Assembly (NCBI GenBank): GCA_018135685.1
Contig: JAENPR010000282.1
Location: 248,001 to 312,000, forward strand
Reading direction: 5' to 3'
Source: Themeda triandra
Taxonomy: Eukaryota; Streptophyta; Magnoliopsida; Poales; Poaceae
Length of the DNA stretch: 64,000 nt
Below the pieces are notes generated by a model. It did not search any database. It saw nothing but the letters and a program-made list of their open reading frames with translations, and had not been told where the DNA came from. Shown piece after piece: positions 12,991 through 25,435 of this stretch (position 1 is the stretch's first letter; every line of letters begins with the position of its first letter). The position numbers and the translations under genes are program-made.

Positions 12991-13705
12991 TGCTATGACG
13001 TCTGGTATGACATCTACATCAACATTGGCACCGGCAGCACTGCACACTAAAGGTATGGCAATCTTGCTAAGTCACATAATTAAAGCTATTTATAGCTAAT
13101 TAAGGCAGTAATCCTACCCCCTGGATCCGCCACTGTCTACTGCAACATTCGTGATATGATCCTTATTCACCACTGGGTATAATTCCCATTTTAATTTTAG
13201 TGGCCTTGAATTCGTTTGCACAAATAAGTTTGGTATTATCTTTATTGAGAATTAGATAAAATTTTTGTTTGCTTTAATAATATAATGTTATTGGGATACT
13301 TTGAGTTTATATGCTAATGATGCTAAAATTAGGAGACTATGATCCATGGAGTTATTAATAAAGCCAGTATGAAAAAAATTGTACCTCCATAATTATAAAG
13401 ATAACTAGACCAATCCAATATTTTTTATGAATTATCCATCTCTATCATCATGGAAGATAATTCTTCCATAATTCTTTGACTCCTCAGTTTGGAACATGGC
13501 ATTATGAAATATAATGTAAAGTAATATATATACCTATATAATTTGTACCAAATTATCCACATCAACCATTGTAGAAAAACAACAAAAATCTCTCAAATCT
13601 GTGTGTATAATAATATAAGCTATTATGAAAATAATTCAACATCCAATAGTTAAAACTTACATTAGTACAAATATTTATATTATAAGCTTATCAAGCATGG
13701 TAAAA

Positions 13706-13994
13706 TCTATACTTCTTATATAAACAAACCCCACTAAATTATTTCTCTTGACATGCAAACTGTCCACCTAAGCAGCCCACTATAACACTTTCAACTAAAG
13801 CTCACAAGCACTTTCAATTATGACATACTACAACACATCATCCACTAATATACTATTAGCTATCCACATAAGCATGCCATGCTATCCACTAACATTAGTT
13901 TATAATGCTTAATTACTTTTTAAAAATTATATGAATAGTTTAATCTCAATCAAAATTGGTAGTTCCCACGGCAACGCGCGGGGTATTCTCCTAG
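13706..13994 (+). mobile_element. Small non-autonomous Helitron
   Basis: The element starts TCTATACTTCTTATATAAAC directly after an A and ends CTAG directly before a T, as expected for rolling-circle insertion between A and T. Just before the end is a GC-rich hairpin (CCCACG, loop, CGCGGG, at about 13965-13983). It is about 289 bases long and codes for nothing. Confidence 0.75.
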
Positions 13995-15185
13995 TATCCT
14001 TAATTAGCAAACCACATAGTAGTAATATTTTGATTGAAACATTATATCATATATGAATATTACCGACCATTGTAAATAAAAGCTATTGTATATGAGCATC
14101 AATGAGATTAAAATTTGGTCAAACGAATCAAAATTTAGGTTCATGTCGTCAATTACTGCAACAAAAACCATCATAGTTTGGCAAATGTTTCAATCAATGT
14201 ATATTGGAGATACACAGAGTGCTTGATAAAAGAAAAAAAAAAAGCTAGAATATGGATGAATACTACATATTAATTTAGTAGTCGGTGAACAGAAAAACAT
14301 ATTTAATATAAGTGAATAATTTTATTAGTTAGTGTCACGTAAGATTATCCGTGCGAGAGCACGAGTTGATGAATAGTTTAATTTTGATGAGGGGCAACAT
14401 TTCTCGCTACTAGTGCCCATGAAACCAACCATCCCATTTTAGGTTGCCGTTCAGCGTGTCCGGCGTTGATTACCGCTGCGCCCGCCAGAATGGGAATGGG
14501 CTGCGAGACCTGAAAAATGATGAGAGGCCCGAATGAATGGTCCTATACTATGCAAATGCATGGTGATGACTCTCATAGGTAGGTGGCCCGCATCACAACA
14601 GGCCTGAGCGTCCATCATCAGACTAAAATACCAGATGTGGGCTGAGCCGGCCTCGTTAGGGATGCTGATTAGTTCCTGGCGTTGGCCCAGGTTTTGACGT
14701 AGGCCGAAAGAAATTTCGGATGACTCATATTTCCGCCAGCAGGTGGCACTCAAGCATGATGGATGAAGGAAACTGATGATGACTGAAATCAAATCCAACT
14801 ATTTGCTTAGGTATGATAACGAATGAGTCATGGGGACCTCGACCTCGATCGCCCTGGTTGGCATTATAGTGAGATGTGAATCCATTATACTATATCCGTA
14901 CATGAGGAGCCTGCACCTTCATCCACCACGTTCAAACGCTCCTCCTCCTCCTCCTCCTCTATGGGCCTGCATTAAACAGGAGGAGACACATTCATGGCTC
15001 ATGAGCAAGTAGTACTAGTGCGCGGAAATATGAGACCTTGAACAAAACATAACTACTTACTGTTATGCATTACTGCTGTTATGTATATTATTATATATAA
15101 AAGAGTAAAAAAACCAAACATAACTGGCACTACTCGTCTCATAACTCATATACTTGGACACATCCATCGCCCATGGTTAGAGACT
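13995..15185. other. Intergenic DNA 3' of NLR2, no gene seen
   Basis: No gene is recognised. A less AT-rich patch at 14440-14810 has no recognisable coding. A short (CCT)n run lies at 14940-14959. The 14830-15185 part is downstream of NLR2 and may hold its 3' UTR: a GTAA donor-like site overlaps the NLR2 stop at 15186. Confidence 0.4.
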
Positions 15186-18100
15186 TTACCTGTGCCGCCA
15201 TGCATCTTCGAAGATGAATGTTGGGCATGTGGGGAGAGCGTCGGCAGCTTTCTGGAACACACCCTTGATCAGCTCCATTTCGTCTTCATCATTGCTTTCT
15301 AGATAACGTTCCTGCCATTCAGCTGTGTCATAGTACGACCTCTGTGATATGATTTTCTTGAGGCTTGGGAGGTGTTGGAGCCCACCAGGTGCTGCCTTGT
15401 CCCATTCATTTGCGTCAAATACTAACTCCAGCTTCTGAAGCTCAGGCATAGCTCCTGCCTCAAATGACAAGTACGAAACACAATCACAGTTGAACATAAA
15501 ACATCTGACAGATGCAAATCCCATGGAACCTCTTATCACGACCCTTTCTGTCAGGACGCCTACGACCCATAGTGTGAGGCTGAGCAGAGGCACTGCCCCT
15601 GTACCAATGATGGCAAAATCTTCATGGACCATTTGCTTCACCCTAAGGCTCAACATGCGGAGGTTGTGGAGATGGCCAATCCACCTAGGAACTCTAGAGA
15701 AGGCGCACCCTTCTGTACTGAGCTCCTCAAGGTTGTGAAAAGGTGGCGAAAGTGAGCTCAACACATCAACACGCCAAACAACTTTATCACAGGACATATA
15801 TAGTTTTCTGAGGTTGCTGAGTTTCTCAAGAGAAGTACTTAGAGCTTCCATATAGGCTACCTTTTCCAATGATGGACACCCCTTGGGCAAAATAAAACGC
15901 AAATCCGACAGAGCTGTAAGCTGTCCCATGCTTATAATACTTTCCAATGAGTTTATTGGGAGAATAAAGTTATGCAAAGTCCGTAGAGATTTCAACAAAC
16001 CAATATTCCGAGGTAACCTTATATGCTTTAGTGCAACTAGATGGCATAAGCGTGGCACATCAACAATTTCCAATGTAATGTTACTCATTGTTGTCAGACA
16101 TAAATTCAAAGTCTCCAATAGTTGTAGTCCCCGTATCTGACAAGGTAGCAAGACGTTTGCTCCAACATCTAAATACCTGATCCTTGATAAATGGTTGATA
16201 CAACAAGTCATGTTAATCTTAATCTCACGTTGGTAACTTCGAAGGATTAATACTAGTAAAAACTTAAATTCAAGCAGCATAGGTGTCCAAATGGATTTCT
16301 CAAATATGGTAAGGGAACGAATTTGAGATAAATTCTGGCTAAGGGTTATAGGCACTTTGACACCATCCTCTATATCTATCATGCCAACAATAGTGAGTCG
16401 TCGAATTGCCTTATCTTGCACTTCTGCCACTACTTCTGGTTCATTTACTAAATGCAGAAAATTATCTTCCTTGAACCTCCTCACAATCAAATCAAGTAGC
16501 ATATATATCATGCACTTTGCAGCTTGATACCTCAATATTATTGTACTCATTGTATCTAGGTTGAAGCATGCTCCTATTAACCAACTCATTGAAATAACTC
16601 TCGGCAACATCCCACACATCTTTCCCTATAGAGTTGCTAATAAAACCTTCCGCCACCCATCGCCTCACTAGCTCATCTCTTTTAATTATATGATCCTCTG
16701 GGTAAGAACCGAGATACAGAAAGCAAGCTTTAAGATGACGTGGGAGATCCTTGTAGCTGAGATCTAAGATGTACATCATGTTTTCATATTTGGAGTTTGT
16801 TGCTGACTTAATGTCTAATGAATTCTGGATGTACTCCCACTTCCCTTCCAATCTTCTCGGTTGGCAAGCTAACATACTGGACACTGTAATGATTGCAAGT
16901 GGCAGACCAGCACACTTCCTCAAAATTTCACATGAAGCTTTCTTGAGTTCATTGGGGCAATCATCTTCAGATCCAAATATTCTTCCAAAGAATAGCTTCC
17001 TTGAATCTTGCTCACTTAAATGCTTCAGGCTCTGAATACATCCATGGTTGCAGCAACACGCTGAAGCCACATTCTCGTTTCGCGTAGTTATTATAACCCT
17101 ACTGGAATGATTACTTTGTGGAAATGCACATTGAATGGCATCCCACACTTGTGTATCCCACAAATCATCAACTACAATGAAGTACCTACAAAAGCACATA
17201 TGTTGAACTTAATATGAGTTCCAAGCACTACGACTTATTCAAAGAACCGACAATATATAAATCTCATGCAATTGTGATACTAGATGCCATAATGTATACA
17301 TATGGCTTGTATTCTTTGCTACGGGTAAAATAATGATGTGATACTACAAGAAAATATGTAATAAGTTGAAGCAAGTATAATCCATATTTATATAATTATG
17401 TAATGTTAGATGTGTCCTTTCAAGAAAATATTATGATGTCTAAACATTATAGCCACTGAATATAATTATGTATAACCGAGGTCTCAGGCCTTGGTCATCC
17501 TAAGCCACTGCCTTGTGGGCTTAATTAAACCCAATAGGCCACCCTGTGCTCTGGAGTACGCCCCCTCCTTTTCCTCTCCTACATTGGTTTTAGATGAACC
17601 TAGGTCGATACCCCGCGTATTGCTGCGGGTATTCTGGACAATTTAAAAAGAAATTAGACTATTATATTTATAGCTATATGAATGAAACTATTCTTAAACT
17701 AATTTTGACGAATGGTTTGACACAGGTTTTTTTATACACTATATATATATGTTATTATATTTTTCCCTTCAAGAAAAATAACAAAATATATTCACGCATA
17801 AGGTTTGTATAAATGAATTTTTCTAACTGAAAATCTTATAAAGTAGTTCCAAGATGTGGATCCTTCTAAATTAATTAAATGGAACATCGATAGCATCTAC
17901 CTCTTGTCCTGTAGCTGTCCTCGGAGGGCATTGATAGGATCTTGTAACTGGCAAGTATGAGAGTATGTTTGCAGCCCAAGTTGCGATAGCAAGCCATTGA
18001 ATAGCTCTATAATTTGTGGCTTTTGAGAGACGGATATAAATGCCTTACATTCAAATTTCTCTCCAACCTCACGATACACCTCATTGGCAAGTGTGGTCTT

Positions 18101-18700
18101 TCCTAAACCTCCGCATCCTACTATTGCTATCAACTTCAATTGTTTGACTTCCTCCATTGCCCAGTTGACAAGCTCATTCTTTTGAGCATCAATACCGACA
18201 AGGCTAGCGGACTCCTTGTAGAGCACTGATATGCGAGGATCAGCAGTTACAGGTGTAGTAATTGAGATGCATTGATCAAGCATGTACCTCTTCCGGCGTT
18301 CACTTGCTTGCATCACTAGAGTCTTGATCTCCTGGAACCGATTTGCTATGCGATGACGGTCCCAGAAAGTTCTCAGGTATTCCAATGCTTTTCGGAGGAT
18401 ACCCATATCATGATCGGCCTTTTCACCAAGATGACGCATGAAGTCGTCAATGTAGTCTTCGATTGTATAGGACATCTCTATTATATCTTTTCTCCAATTC
18501 TTGGCCAGCGGGTCAAGTTCATCGGCATTGTCCATAATCTCGAGTAGAGCATCCATGTCACTGAGCTCACGCCGGAGGAATGTCACATCTTTCCACAGCC
18601 CCTTGATCTTCTTGTACTCATTGCCCATGAGGGTGGCAAGCTTGGCGAGGACGGGCTTCATCACACCCATGGAGACGCTCACCACTGCAGTTGTCGCCAT
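15186..18700 (-). pseudogene. NLR2: CC-NB-LRR resistance gene with a 4-base frameshift at MHD
   Basis: A predicted cytoplasmic immune receptor. Exon 1 runs from the ATG at 18700 to 17901: a coiled coil with IEDYIDDFM at residues 80-88 (EDVID-type) and P-loop GCGGLGKTT at 195-203. The intron has GT at 17900-17899 and AG at 17187-17186. Exon 2 starts at 17185 with the kinase-2 stretch YFIVVDDLW, then RNBS-B (RVIITTRNE), CAGLPLAI (GLPL) and SSCKVHD (MHD). LRRs run to a TAA at 15186-15188. The single visible lesion is at 16501-16508, where (AT)4 replaces the AT pair expected from NLR1. This adds 4 bases, so the NB-ARC frame stops at 16492 and the LRRs (about 16510-15186) lie in another frame. Translation would give a CC-NB protein without LRRs. 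It could also be a sequencing error in a short repeat; without it the gene would be intact. There is no integrated HMA domain. Confidence 0.9.
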
Positions 18701-18803
18701 TGCGAAGCCGATCTAGCTAATAATAGTTTATTACTCGAGGAGCATTGCTGTTGTGGTGGACTGGAATGATATAACCTGATAGACAGGCACACAGGCTGTC
18801 CTG

Positions 18804-18837
<34 letters not shown>

Positions 18838-19918
18838 CGAAGGCGGGCAGTGAATGAGAAACAGAGAAGCTATGTAAATGTGGCAGTAGTAGCAGCTTCA
18901 ACACATGAAGCTGTGGCGGAGGTGATGAGGTTACCTGCTATATCTGCTTCCTTGAATGCTGTGTTTTTCTCGGTGCATATATATATGATAGATCTGCTCG
19001 ATTACGATGATGTCTGAGTCAGATGTGTTGAAATGATGATAAAAGGAGCGGAGAGGGAAAGAGTAGGGACCAGCACTAGCTAGCAACTCGATCCAGCAAC
19101 ATGTACTATCTCCAACTCGCAGCAGCTGTCTGGATCTGAAGAATCGTGAGAACCGAACGGATCGGGAACTGAAACAACAAGCAGGAACCGAAAATGTATC
19201 AAGACAGAGATGGGAATGAGTCGTTGAAGGGATGAGAAAAGAACAAAGAAACGACTGACAAATGGAGTCCGAATCCTAGCTAGACTAGCAAACCCAAAAC
19301 CAACAAACTCACCTTAGATTCAGTGTTACTCCTCGCAGGTGCCAGCTGCAGATCGCAATGTTCCATCCACAACTAAAGAAGATCCAGACAGATCAGCTGT
19401 GCCCAACGAGCTCGAAATCCATTATATTGAAGGCAATGCAACAATAATCTGTGGGCAATACTGCACAGAAATATAATCTGCACAGAATATAATTGTTATT
19501 AGACATTGAACGCAGAAGGCAAAGCCACAGAGCGGCGATAGAAGTTGCAGGAGAAGAAATAGCTAGCTCACCGGGTTCTCTCCCAGTCTCAGCTGACACT
19601 ACTCCTCCGGTCCGCCAGCTCCTTCTCTCATTTAGTGTGGTGTGGTGTGGGGGCCGGCGACTTGACTTCGTAGTCTCCACAGCCGCGGGCCTTGTTGGTC
19701 GGCTGCATTATTGCCTTGTGCAGTTGTGCAGCCCGTGTGCTGTGGATGGGGATGGACACGTACTGGAGTAGACCATGCAGTGGCTGGTGCTGCTGGTGGA
19801 GATCAATCAAATAAAACCACGTTCTAGGCGGCTAGCTAGGCGCTTATGAGTTTGGTGAGGTAACATTCGTTGCTTCTGTTGTGATGGCACCAGGATCGAT
19901 CAAATGAACAACTCTTAT
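18701..19918 (-). promoter_or_regulatory. NLR2 5' flank with an A32 tract
   Basis: This is the upstream region of NLR2. It holds an uninterrupted run of 32 A on the plus strand at 18804-18835. A GC-rich patch at 19530-19700 with GTGAGC (minus strand, about 19570) could be a distal leader exon with its donor. No other gene is recognised. Confidence 0.35.
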
Positions 19919-20034
19919 CCATAGTGATCTCGTTTCATTGTACCTCCATGATATAAGCTCACTAGGTTGTCCATCTAAAAATGTATACACGGTTCCTGAT
20001 ATCATGGAGGTACAATGAAACGAGATCGCTATGG
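19919..20034. repeat. 36-bp inverted repeat with a 44-base loop
   Basis: Positions 19919-19954 and 19999-20034 are reverse complements with one mismatch (35 of 36). The 44-base spacer is unrelated. No clear TSD flanks it. It could be a tiny MITE, a foldback, a small-RNA precursor or an inversion scar. Confidence 0.85.
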
Positions 20035-20332
20035 AAGCGTGCCTGTGTTATTCAATGAGAGGCCATCATTTAGTGAGTAGGTTGCAAGGGCTCGGGAGGA
20101 GATATATTGCTAGAGATGATGGCTTGGGGATAGGTTCTTCCGGATGAAGTTGGAGAAGGTTAAGGCCGCATCAAATGCAGAAGGTAGACAATGGTTCTCA
20201 GGGTTGATGAGAGATTTAGAAAAACTAGGTCATCAACCCGTGCGAGGAGACTAATAACCAAGAAAAATAAATATTTTCTTTTAACTATAATGTTCTAAAC
20301 TAATAGTTATAATGGGTATATTGTCAAAATGC

Positions 20333-20583
20333 ATCGGTAGGGGAGCGTTCCGCCTTAGAGGGAAGCAAACGCGAAAGCGGGGGTCGACGAAGCGGAAGCG
20401 AGAATGTCGGCTTGAGTAACGAAAACATTGGTGAGAATCCAATGCCCCGAAAACTCAAGGTTTCCTCCGCAAGGTTCGTCCACGAAGGGTGAGTCAGGGC
20501 CTAAGATCAGGCCGAAAGGCGTAGTCGATGGACAACAGGTCAATATTCCTGTACTACCCCTTGTTGGTACGGAGGGACGGAGG
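20333..20583 (+). pseudogene. Nuclear insertion of plastid 23S rRNA (NUPT)
   Basis: About 250 bases match the sense strand of the middle of chloroplast 23S rRNA as I know it, with a few substitutions. Recognisable pieces are GGTAGGGGAGCGTTCCGCC, GGTCGACGAAGCGGAAGCG, GAGAATCCAATGCCCCGAAA and GGACAACAGGTCAATATTCC. It is a small internal fragment surrounded by AT-rich nuclear DNA, so it is not a functional rRNA gene. A mitochondrial or bacterial source is less likely given the close plastid-type match. Confidence 0.9.
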
Positions 20584-21699
20584 ATTCAGTTTTGTTGACT
20601 ATGAATTTTTTATTTAGTTTTCATCCATATTCATCATTGTTTCTTTACAATACACCTCCGTTTATCTCCAATATATGTGTAGTTGAAGCATTTAGTCAAA
20701 CAATAATTGCTTTAGCTACGGTCTATATTTTAAAGACTTGAACCAAAATTTTGATTATTTTTCCAAAATTATGAGCTTATTATTTGCTCAGATGCAAGAC
20801 TATTGTTTACAAAGCACATTTATTAGTATATGTAAGAAATTTAGGATCTATCTTTTTTATTTCTAGTTGTTTCATGAGTAATAATTTCTACGGTTTCAAT
20901 GAAACATAAACTCTTAACACATTATGTGATATTAGAAAAATCTAAATATTTAATCACATGTTACTTTGAAATTCCAATGCTTATTGTATCGCCTATTCAA
21001 AATTTCTATTTTATATTTTATTAAGAGTGTACTCTAGGCCCTAGGCTACCATCTTAGTTCTTAAAATGGCATAAATAGTTCTTTTAGCATACACCATGGC
21101 ACTCAAGATGTTGAACTTATTATATTGCACTAATATTGTTTTATTAAACAGATAATACTTGGAATTAAATTACTAATATTAATATGATATAGTGTTCCTA
21201 TCGAATTGTTTATTTTTTTGAGATAATGACTTGCAAAATTTATTATCATGAGTTTTAATATAACTTAAATTGAAGTGTAAGTGTCATTGATTGTTATTCA
21301 TAACAGAATATATTAGCATTTACTTGTAGATTTGTGAGATTTTTTAACTTTTTGTAATGGTTGAGATGGATAATTTAAGTACAAACTACATAGGTATATA
21401 TTATGTCACATTATCTTTGGTAATGCCGGGTGTGGTTAATCTGAGTGCAAACTTAGCAGTCAGAATAATTTATAAAAAACAAATATTATATGATTAGTTA
21501 GTTATCTTTTAGTTATGGAGGTTTGAGTTATAGGATTTATTGTGAACTCCATAGATCATGCATATGGTACCTTCAACATCATTAACATGTTATAAGTCAT
21601 GATAAATAAGGACTATATTGAGACTTATTTGTTCAAAGGAATCAAAGAGTCTTCTTTTCATTTTTCACAATTATTTCCCTGGTCTTATCTCACTTAAAG
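20584..21699. other. AT-rich intergenic DNA, no gene seen
   Basis: The region is strongly AT-rich with stops in all frames. No element ends or genes are recognised. Confidence 0.5.
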
Positions 21700-22340
21700 T
21701 TTTAAATAGTGTAAAATAGGCAATCTATGAGAAGATAAATTAAATTGTAATTATGAGATGGCTCAATCTAGTTATGCTAGGAGAGAAATTATATTGTAAT
21801 TACAAAATCTGGTAAGATGGACATACCTTTAGTCTTTTAAATGGTGTAAATAGGTAATATGTGTGAAGATAAATTAAATTGTAATTAAGAGATGGCCAAA
21901 TCTAGTATATCCTAGGAGAGAAATTAATTATAATTATAGAGCGTGGAAAGATGGCCAAACCATAAGTCTGCAGGTGCAGGTGCTAGCAATGATGTAGATG
22001 TTATAGACGCTAGACGTCGTGTCTCCGACGACCTTCATATTAGTATCTGTCCTTTGTGAACGGGCACTCGTCTTGTACATACTTGTCAAGTGAGCAGTCC
22101 ATGCTACGACATCTCGTGAACTGGAGCTATCTTGATCATCAATGTGAGAGAAATTAAATTGTAATTATAGGATCTGGCAAGATAGCCATACCTTTAGTTT
22201 GGATGTCGTGTCGTCGGCGGCCTTTGAATTCGCATCTGTCCCTCACAAGTAGGAGCTTGTCTTGTATATACTTGCCAAGTGATATGTTCATGTCGCGACT
22301 TCTTGTGGTCTGGCGCCATCTCGATCATCGATCTGGCTAT
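21700..22340. repeat. Complex tandem duplication
   Basis: Two diverged AT-rich units (about 21705-21835 and 21835-21960) share GATAAATTAAATTGTAATTA and GGAGAGAAATTA. A second pair (about 22010-22140 and 22198-22335) shares GTCGTGTC, CATCTGTCC, CTTGCCAAGTGA-like and TCGATCATC pieces. A third short copy of the AT-rich unit lies near 22145. These are successive local duplications with no coding role. Confidence 0.7.
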
Positions 22341-22405
22341 TGGGCCTAAGACTTCTTGATCAGAACTATAACAACAACGAAAGTACGTGCATGTTGTTAT
22401 GCAAG

Positions 22406-22497
22406 ATTGGAGATTGGTTTTCCCACCCGTAAGAGCTGATGACGTGAAGCCATTGGAGATTGGTTTCCCCACCCGTAATAGCTGATGACTTGAAGCC
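22406..22497. repeat. 46-bp tandem duplication
   Basis: 22406-22451 and 22452-22497 are direct, adjacent copies that differ at a few positions. Each starts ATTGGAGATTGG and ends GAAGCC. Confidence 0.9.
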
Positions 22498-23103
22498 ATC
22501 TCCCTTCCCGGATCCCTTGCTCCTGGTCCCGATCATTCTTCTTGGCCTGGCTCCATGGCCGATGCAGATGAACTGCGAGGCCGCGGGTCCTACGCACTAC
22601 TGCACAAAGGCACTGTAGGGGCGGCTAAAATCCCACTGTAGGGGCGGTTGGGCGAGCCGCCCCTACGCCCCCGATCTTACAGTGGGGGGACCGTAGGGCG
22701 GCTCAACACCCGCCCGCCCGGTGGGTTAGTGGGTTCATGTAGGGACGGCTGGATCACCGCCCGCCCCTACAGTGCATTTTCAAAAATAAAAATAGGAAAC
22801 CCTAGATAGGCCCGCCGAGCCCATCCACGGGCCCAACGAGCCCATCGGGGTTGCCGCGCCGGATCGAGCCCACGCCACTAGATGCCGACGAGCTTCCGGT
22901 GGCGCATCATCGCTGTGCACCGGCCTCCTCTCCATGGTGGAGCTCCGAGCGCCTCGGTGGCGGTCCCGCGCCGTGGTGGAGCGTCGCGTCTGGATCTGAG
23001 CACCGCCGCGAGCCTCAAGCATCGATTCGGATCTGGAGAGGAAGAGGAGTTAGGGAGTAGAATAGAGGAAGAAGGGGGTGTGAGGAGCTGGAGATGTACT
23101 TAC

Positions 23104-23550
23104 CGGATCCTCGGGTCGCCGTCGTTGCCTCGCGCCGCCATTGCCTCGCGCCGCCGTGGCCTCGAGCGCGCCACCGTTGGAGCGAGCCACGTGCGGATCG
23201 AGGGTGTCGCGCCGCCGTCCCGCCGGATCGAGGGTGTCGCGCCGCCGTCCCGCCGGATCGAGGGGGCCACGCCGCCGGGACGCCAGATCGAGGGGGCCAC
23301 GCCGCCGGGGCGCCGGATCGAGCCGGCCCGGACCTCCACCGGGTGCGCCTGGAGGACGGCCGCGTGGATCTCCCGCAGCACGTCGAGGGAGGAAGAGGGC
23401 GAGCGGCGCCACGAGGGAGGGAGAGGGCGAGGAGGAAGGAGAGGGCGAGGAGGAAGGAGACCGGCGGCGTGCGGTTCGGTGTCGTGTGCGGGGAGGGAGC
23501 AGGGGAGGGGTCGTAGTGGGTGGGAGAGATTAGGGTTTGTGGGGTATATA
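23104..23550 (-). other. Probable captured promoter and first exon inside the CACTA element
   Basis: Read on the minus strand, a TATATATA box at about 23542-23549 is followed by an AAACCCTAATC-type plant leader and then GC-rich open frames. These end at a consensus donor: exon end at 23104, then GTAAGT at 23103-23098. This looks like the 5' end of a host gene picked up by the transposon. The source protein is not recognised, and frames are open on both strands because of the base composition, so the reading frame is not assigned. Confidence 0.45.
23191..23320. repeat. 30-bp GC-rich minisatellite, about 4.3 units
   Basis: Units start at 23191, 23221, 23251, 23281 and (partial) 23311. Each contains the core GGATCGAGGG. 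The period is a multiple of three, so any reading frame gives a 10-residue repeat (plus strand RIEGVAPPSR, then RIEGATPPGR). Confidence 0.93.
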
Positions 23551-23780
23551 TACGTGCGGCTCCCGACTCCAGCGCTCGGCCGTCGGATCTTCATCAACGG
23601 ATGAGATCGACTGGGCCGTCTCTGGCCCATTAGCGCGGGCGTGCGGGCGCGGGCGGCAGGCCGCGGGCCGCTTCTGCAGCTGGGCTGCTTCGTTTGCGCC
23701 GGCCCGGTTAGGAGAAGAAATGGTTTTCCATTTTCTCTTGTTCAGAAATCAGATTCAAAAAAAAAGGAAAGGCCCAGTGT

Positions 23781-25435
23781 CAAGAGTTTACTAAAACTTT
23801 TCCAAATGCAAAAATGTTCTATGTATGAAATGAGTATCTTGACGAGATGTAACTATCTTGTATTCAAAAGTTTTTCATTTGGGGTCATTCAGGGCCTCGT
23901 TTGACCTAGGTTGACCAAGTCAAACCTCTGTTTTTTCAGAAAATACACGTTGAATGGACCCTAGATGGCCTCAGATGCAAAAGTGATGAACATAAAGTTT
24001 TCTCCACTCATCAAGATACATATTTTCTCCAATGGTCACCTTTTCATCTGAGATGGTTTCGACCACTCAAACTTTGAAACTTCAGTTTTTCGAGGCTAGA
24101 CGCGGGTTTTCGACCCCCTAGACGGGCCCACCTCGAAAAGTCATGAACATCAAGTTTGATCCACTCGTCAAGACGAACAGTTCATATAAAGGTCATTTTT
24201 ACATTTGACGAAGCGTTGCGAAAGTGTAGTTCTAAATCCACTCGTCCCGCATGAAGTTTCATTAAGTCTGCGTGGCATTCAAGAATTTGTGACTAGAGTT
24301 TACCAACGCTTCATCAAATGCAAAAATGGTCTATGTATGAAATATGTATCTTGATGAGACAAAACTATCTTGTATTCAAAAGTTTTTCATTTGAGGTCAT
24401 TTGGTACCTCGTTTGACTAGAGTTGACCAAGTCTCACCTTGGATTTTCAAACCCTGTAAGAAGAGTTTACTAAAAATTTTCCAAATGCAAAAGTGTTCTA
24501 TACATGAAATATGTATCTTGATGAGATAAAACTATCTTGTATTCAAAAGTTTTTCATTTGAGGTCATTTGGTACCTCGTTTGACCTAGGTTGACCAAGTC
24601 AAACCTTCGTTTTTCATAAAATACACGTTGACCGGACCCTAGATGGCCTCGGATGTAAAAGTGATGAACATAAAGTTTGATCCACTCATCAAGATACATA
24701 TTTTCTCCAATGGTCACCTTTTCATCTCGAGATGGTTTCGACCACTCAAACTTTGAAACTTTAGTTTTTCGCGGCTAGACGCGGTTTTCGACCCCTAGAC
24801 GGGCCCACCTCGAAAAGTCATGAACATCAAGTTTGATCCACTCGTCAAGACGAACAGTTCATATAAAGGTCATTTTTACATTTGATAAAGCGTTGTGAAA
24901 GTGTAGTTCTAAATCCACTCGTCCCGCATGAAATTTCATTAAGTCTGCGTGGGATTCAAGAATTTGTGACTAGAGTTTACCAACGCTTCCTCAAATGCAA
25001 AAATGGTCTATGTATGAAATATGTATCTTGATGAGACAAAACTATCTTGTATTCAAAAGTTTTTCATTTGAGGTCATTTGGTACCTCGTTTGACTAGAGT
25101 TGACCAAGTCTCGCCTTGGATTTTCAAACCCGTAAGAAGAGTTTACTAAAAATTTTCCAAATGCAAAAGTGTTCTATACATGAAATATGTATCTTGATGA
25201 GATAAAACTATCTTGTATTCAAAAGTTTTTCATTTGAGGTCATTTGGTACCTCGTTTGACCTAGGGTTGACCAAGTCTCGCCCGGATTTTCAAACCCCGT
25301 GAGAAGAGTTTACTAAAACTTTTCCAAATGCAAAAATTTTCTATGTATGAAATATGTATCTTGATGAGACAAAACTATCTTGTATTCAAAAGTTTTTCAT
25401 TTGAGGTAATTTGGTGCCTCGTTTTAACTAATTTT
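23781..25435. repeat. Higher-order tandem repeat, period about 680 bases
   Basis: Two kinds of module alternate. A short one of about 140 bases contains CTTGTATTCAAAAGTTTTTC and GACCTAGGTTGACCAAGTC or close variants; it recurs about six times, near 23790, 24296, 24466, 24971, 25135 and 25304. A long one of about 380 bases contains ACCCTAGATGGCCTC; it occurs at about 23930 and 24607. The two full units are offset by 678 bases. It is internal CACTA filler with no coding capacity. Confidence 0.85.

Noticed and set aside
20333..20583. Functional rRNA gene or bacterial contamination
   Set aside because: Only an internal fragment of 23S is present and it passes directly into AT-rich plant DNA.
22882..23630. 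Overlapping long open frames on both strands
   Set aside because: They lie in very GC-rich transposon DNA with a 30-bp in-frame repeat; such composition opens all frames and no domain is seen.
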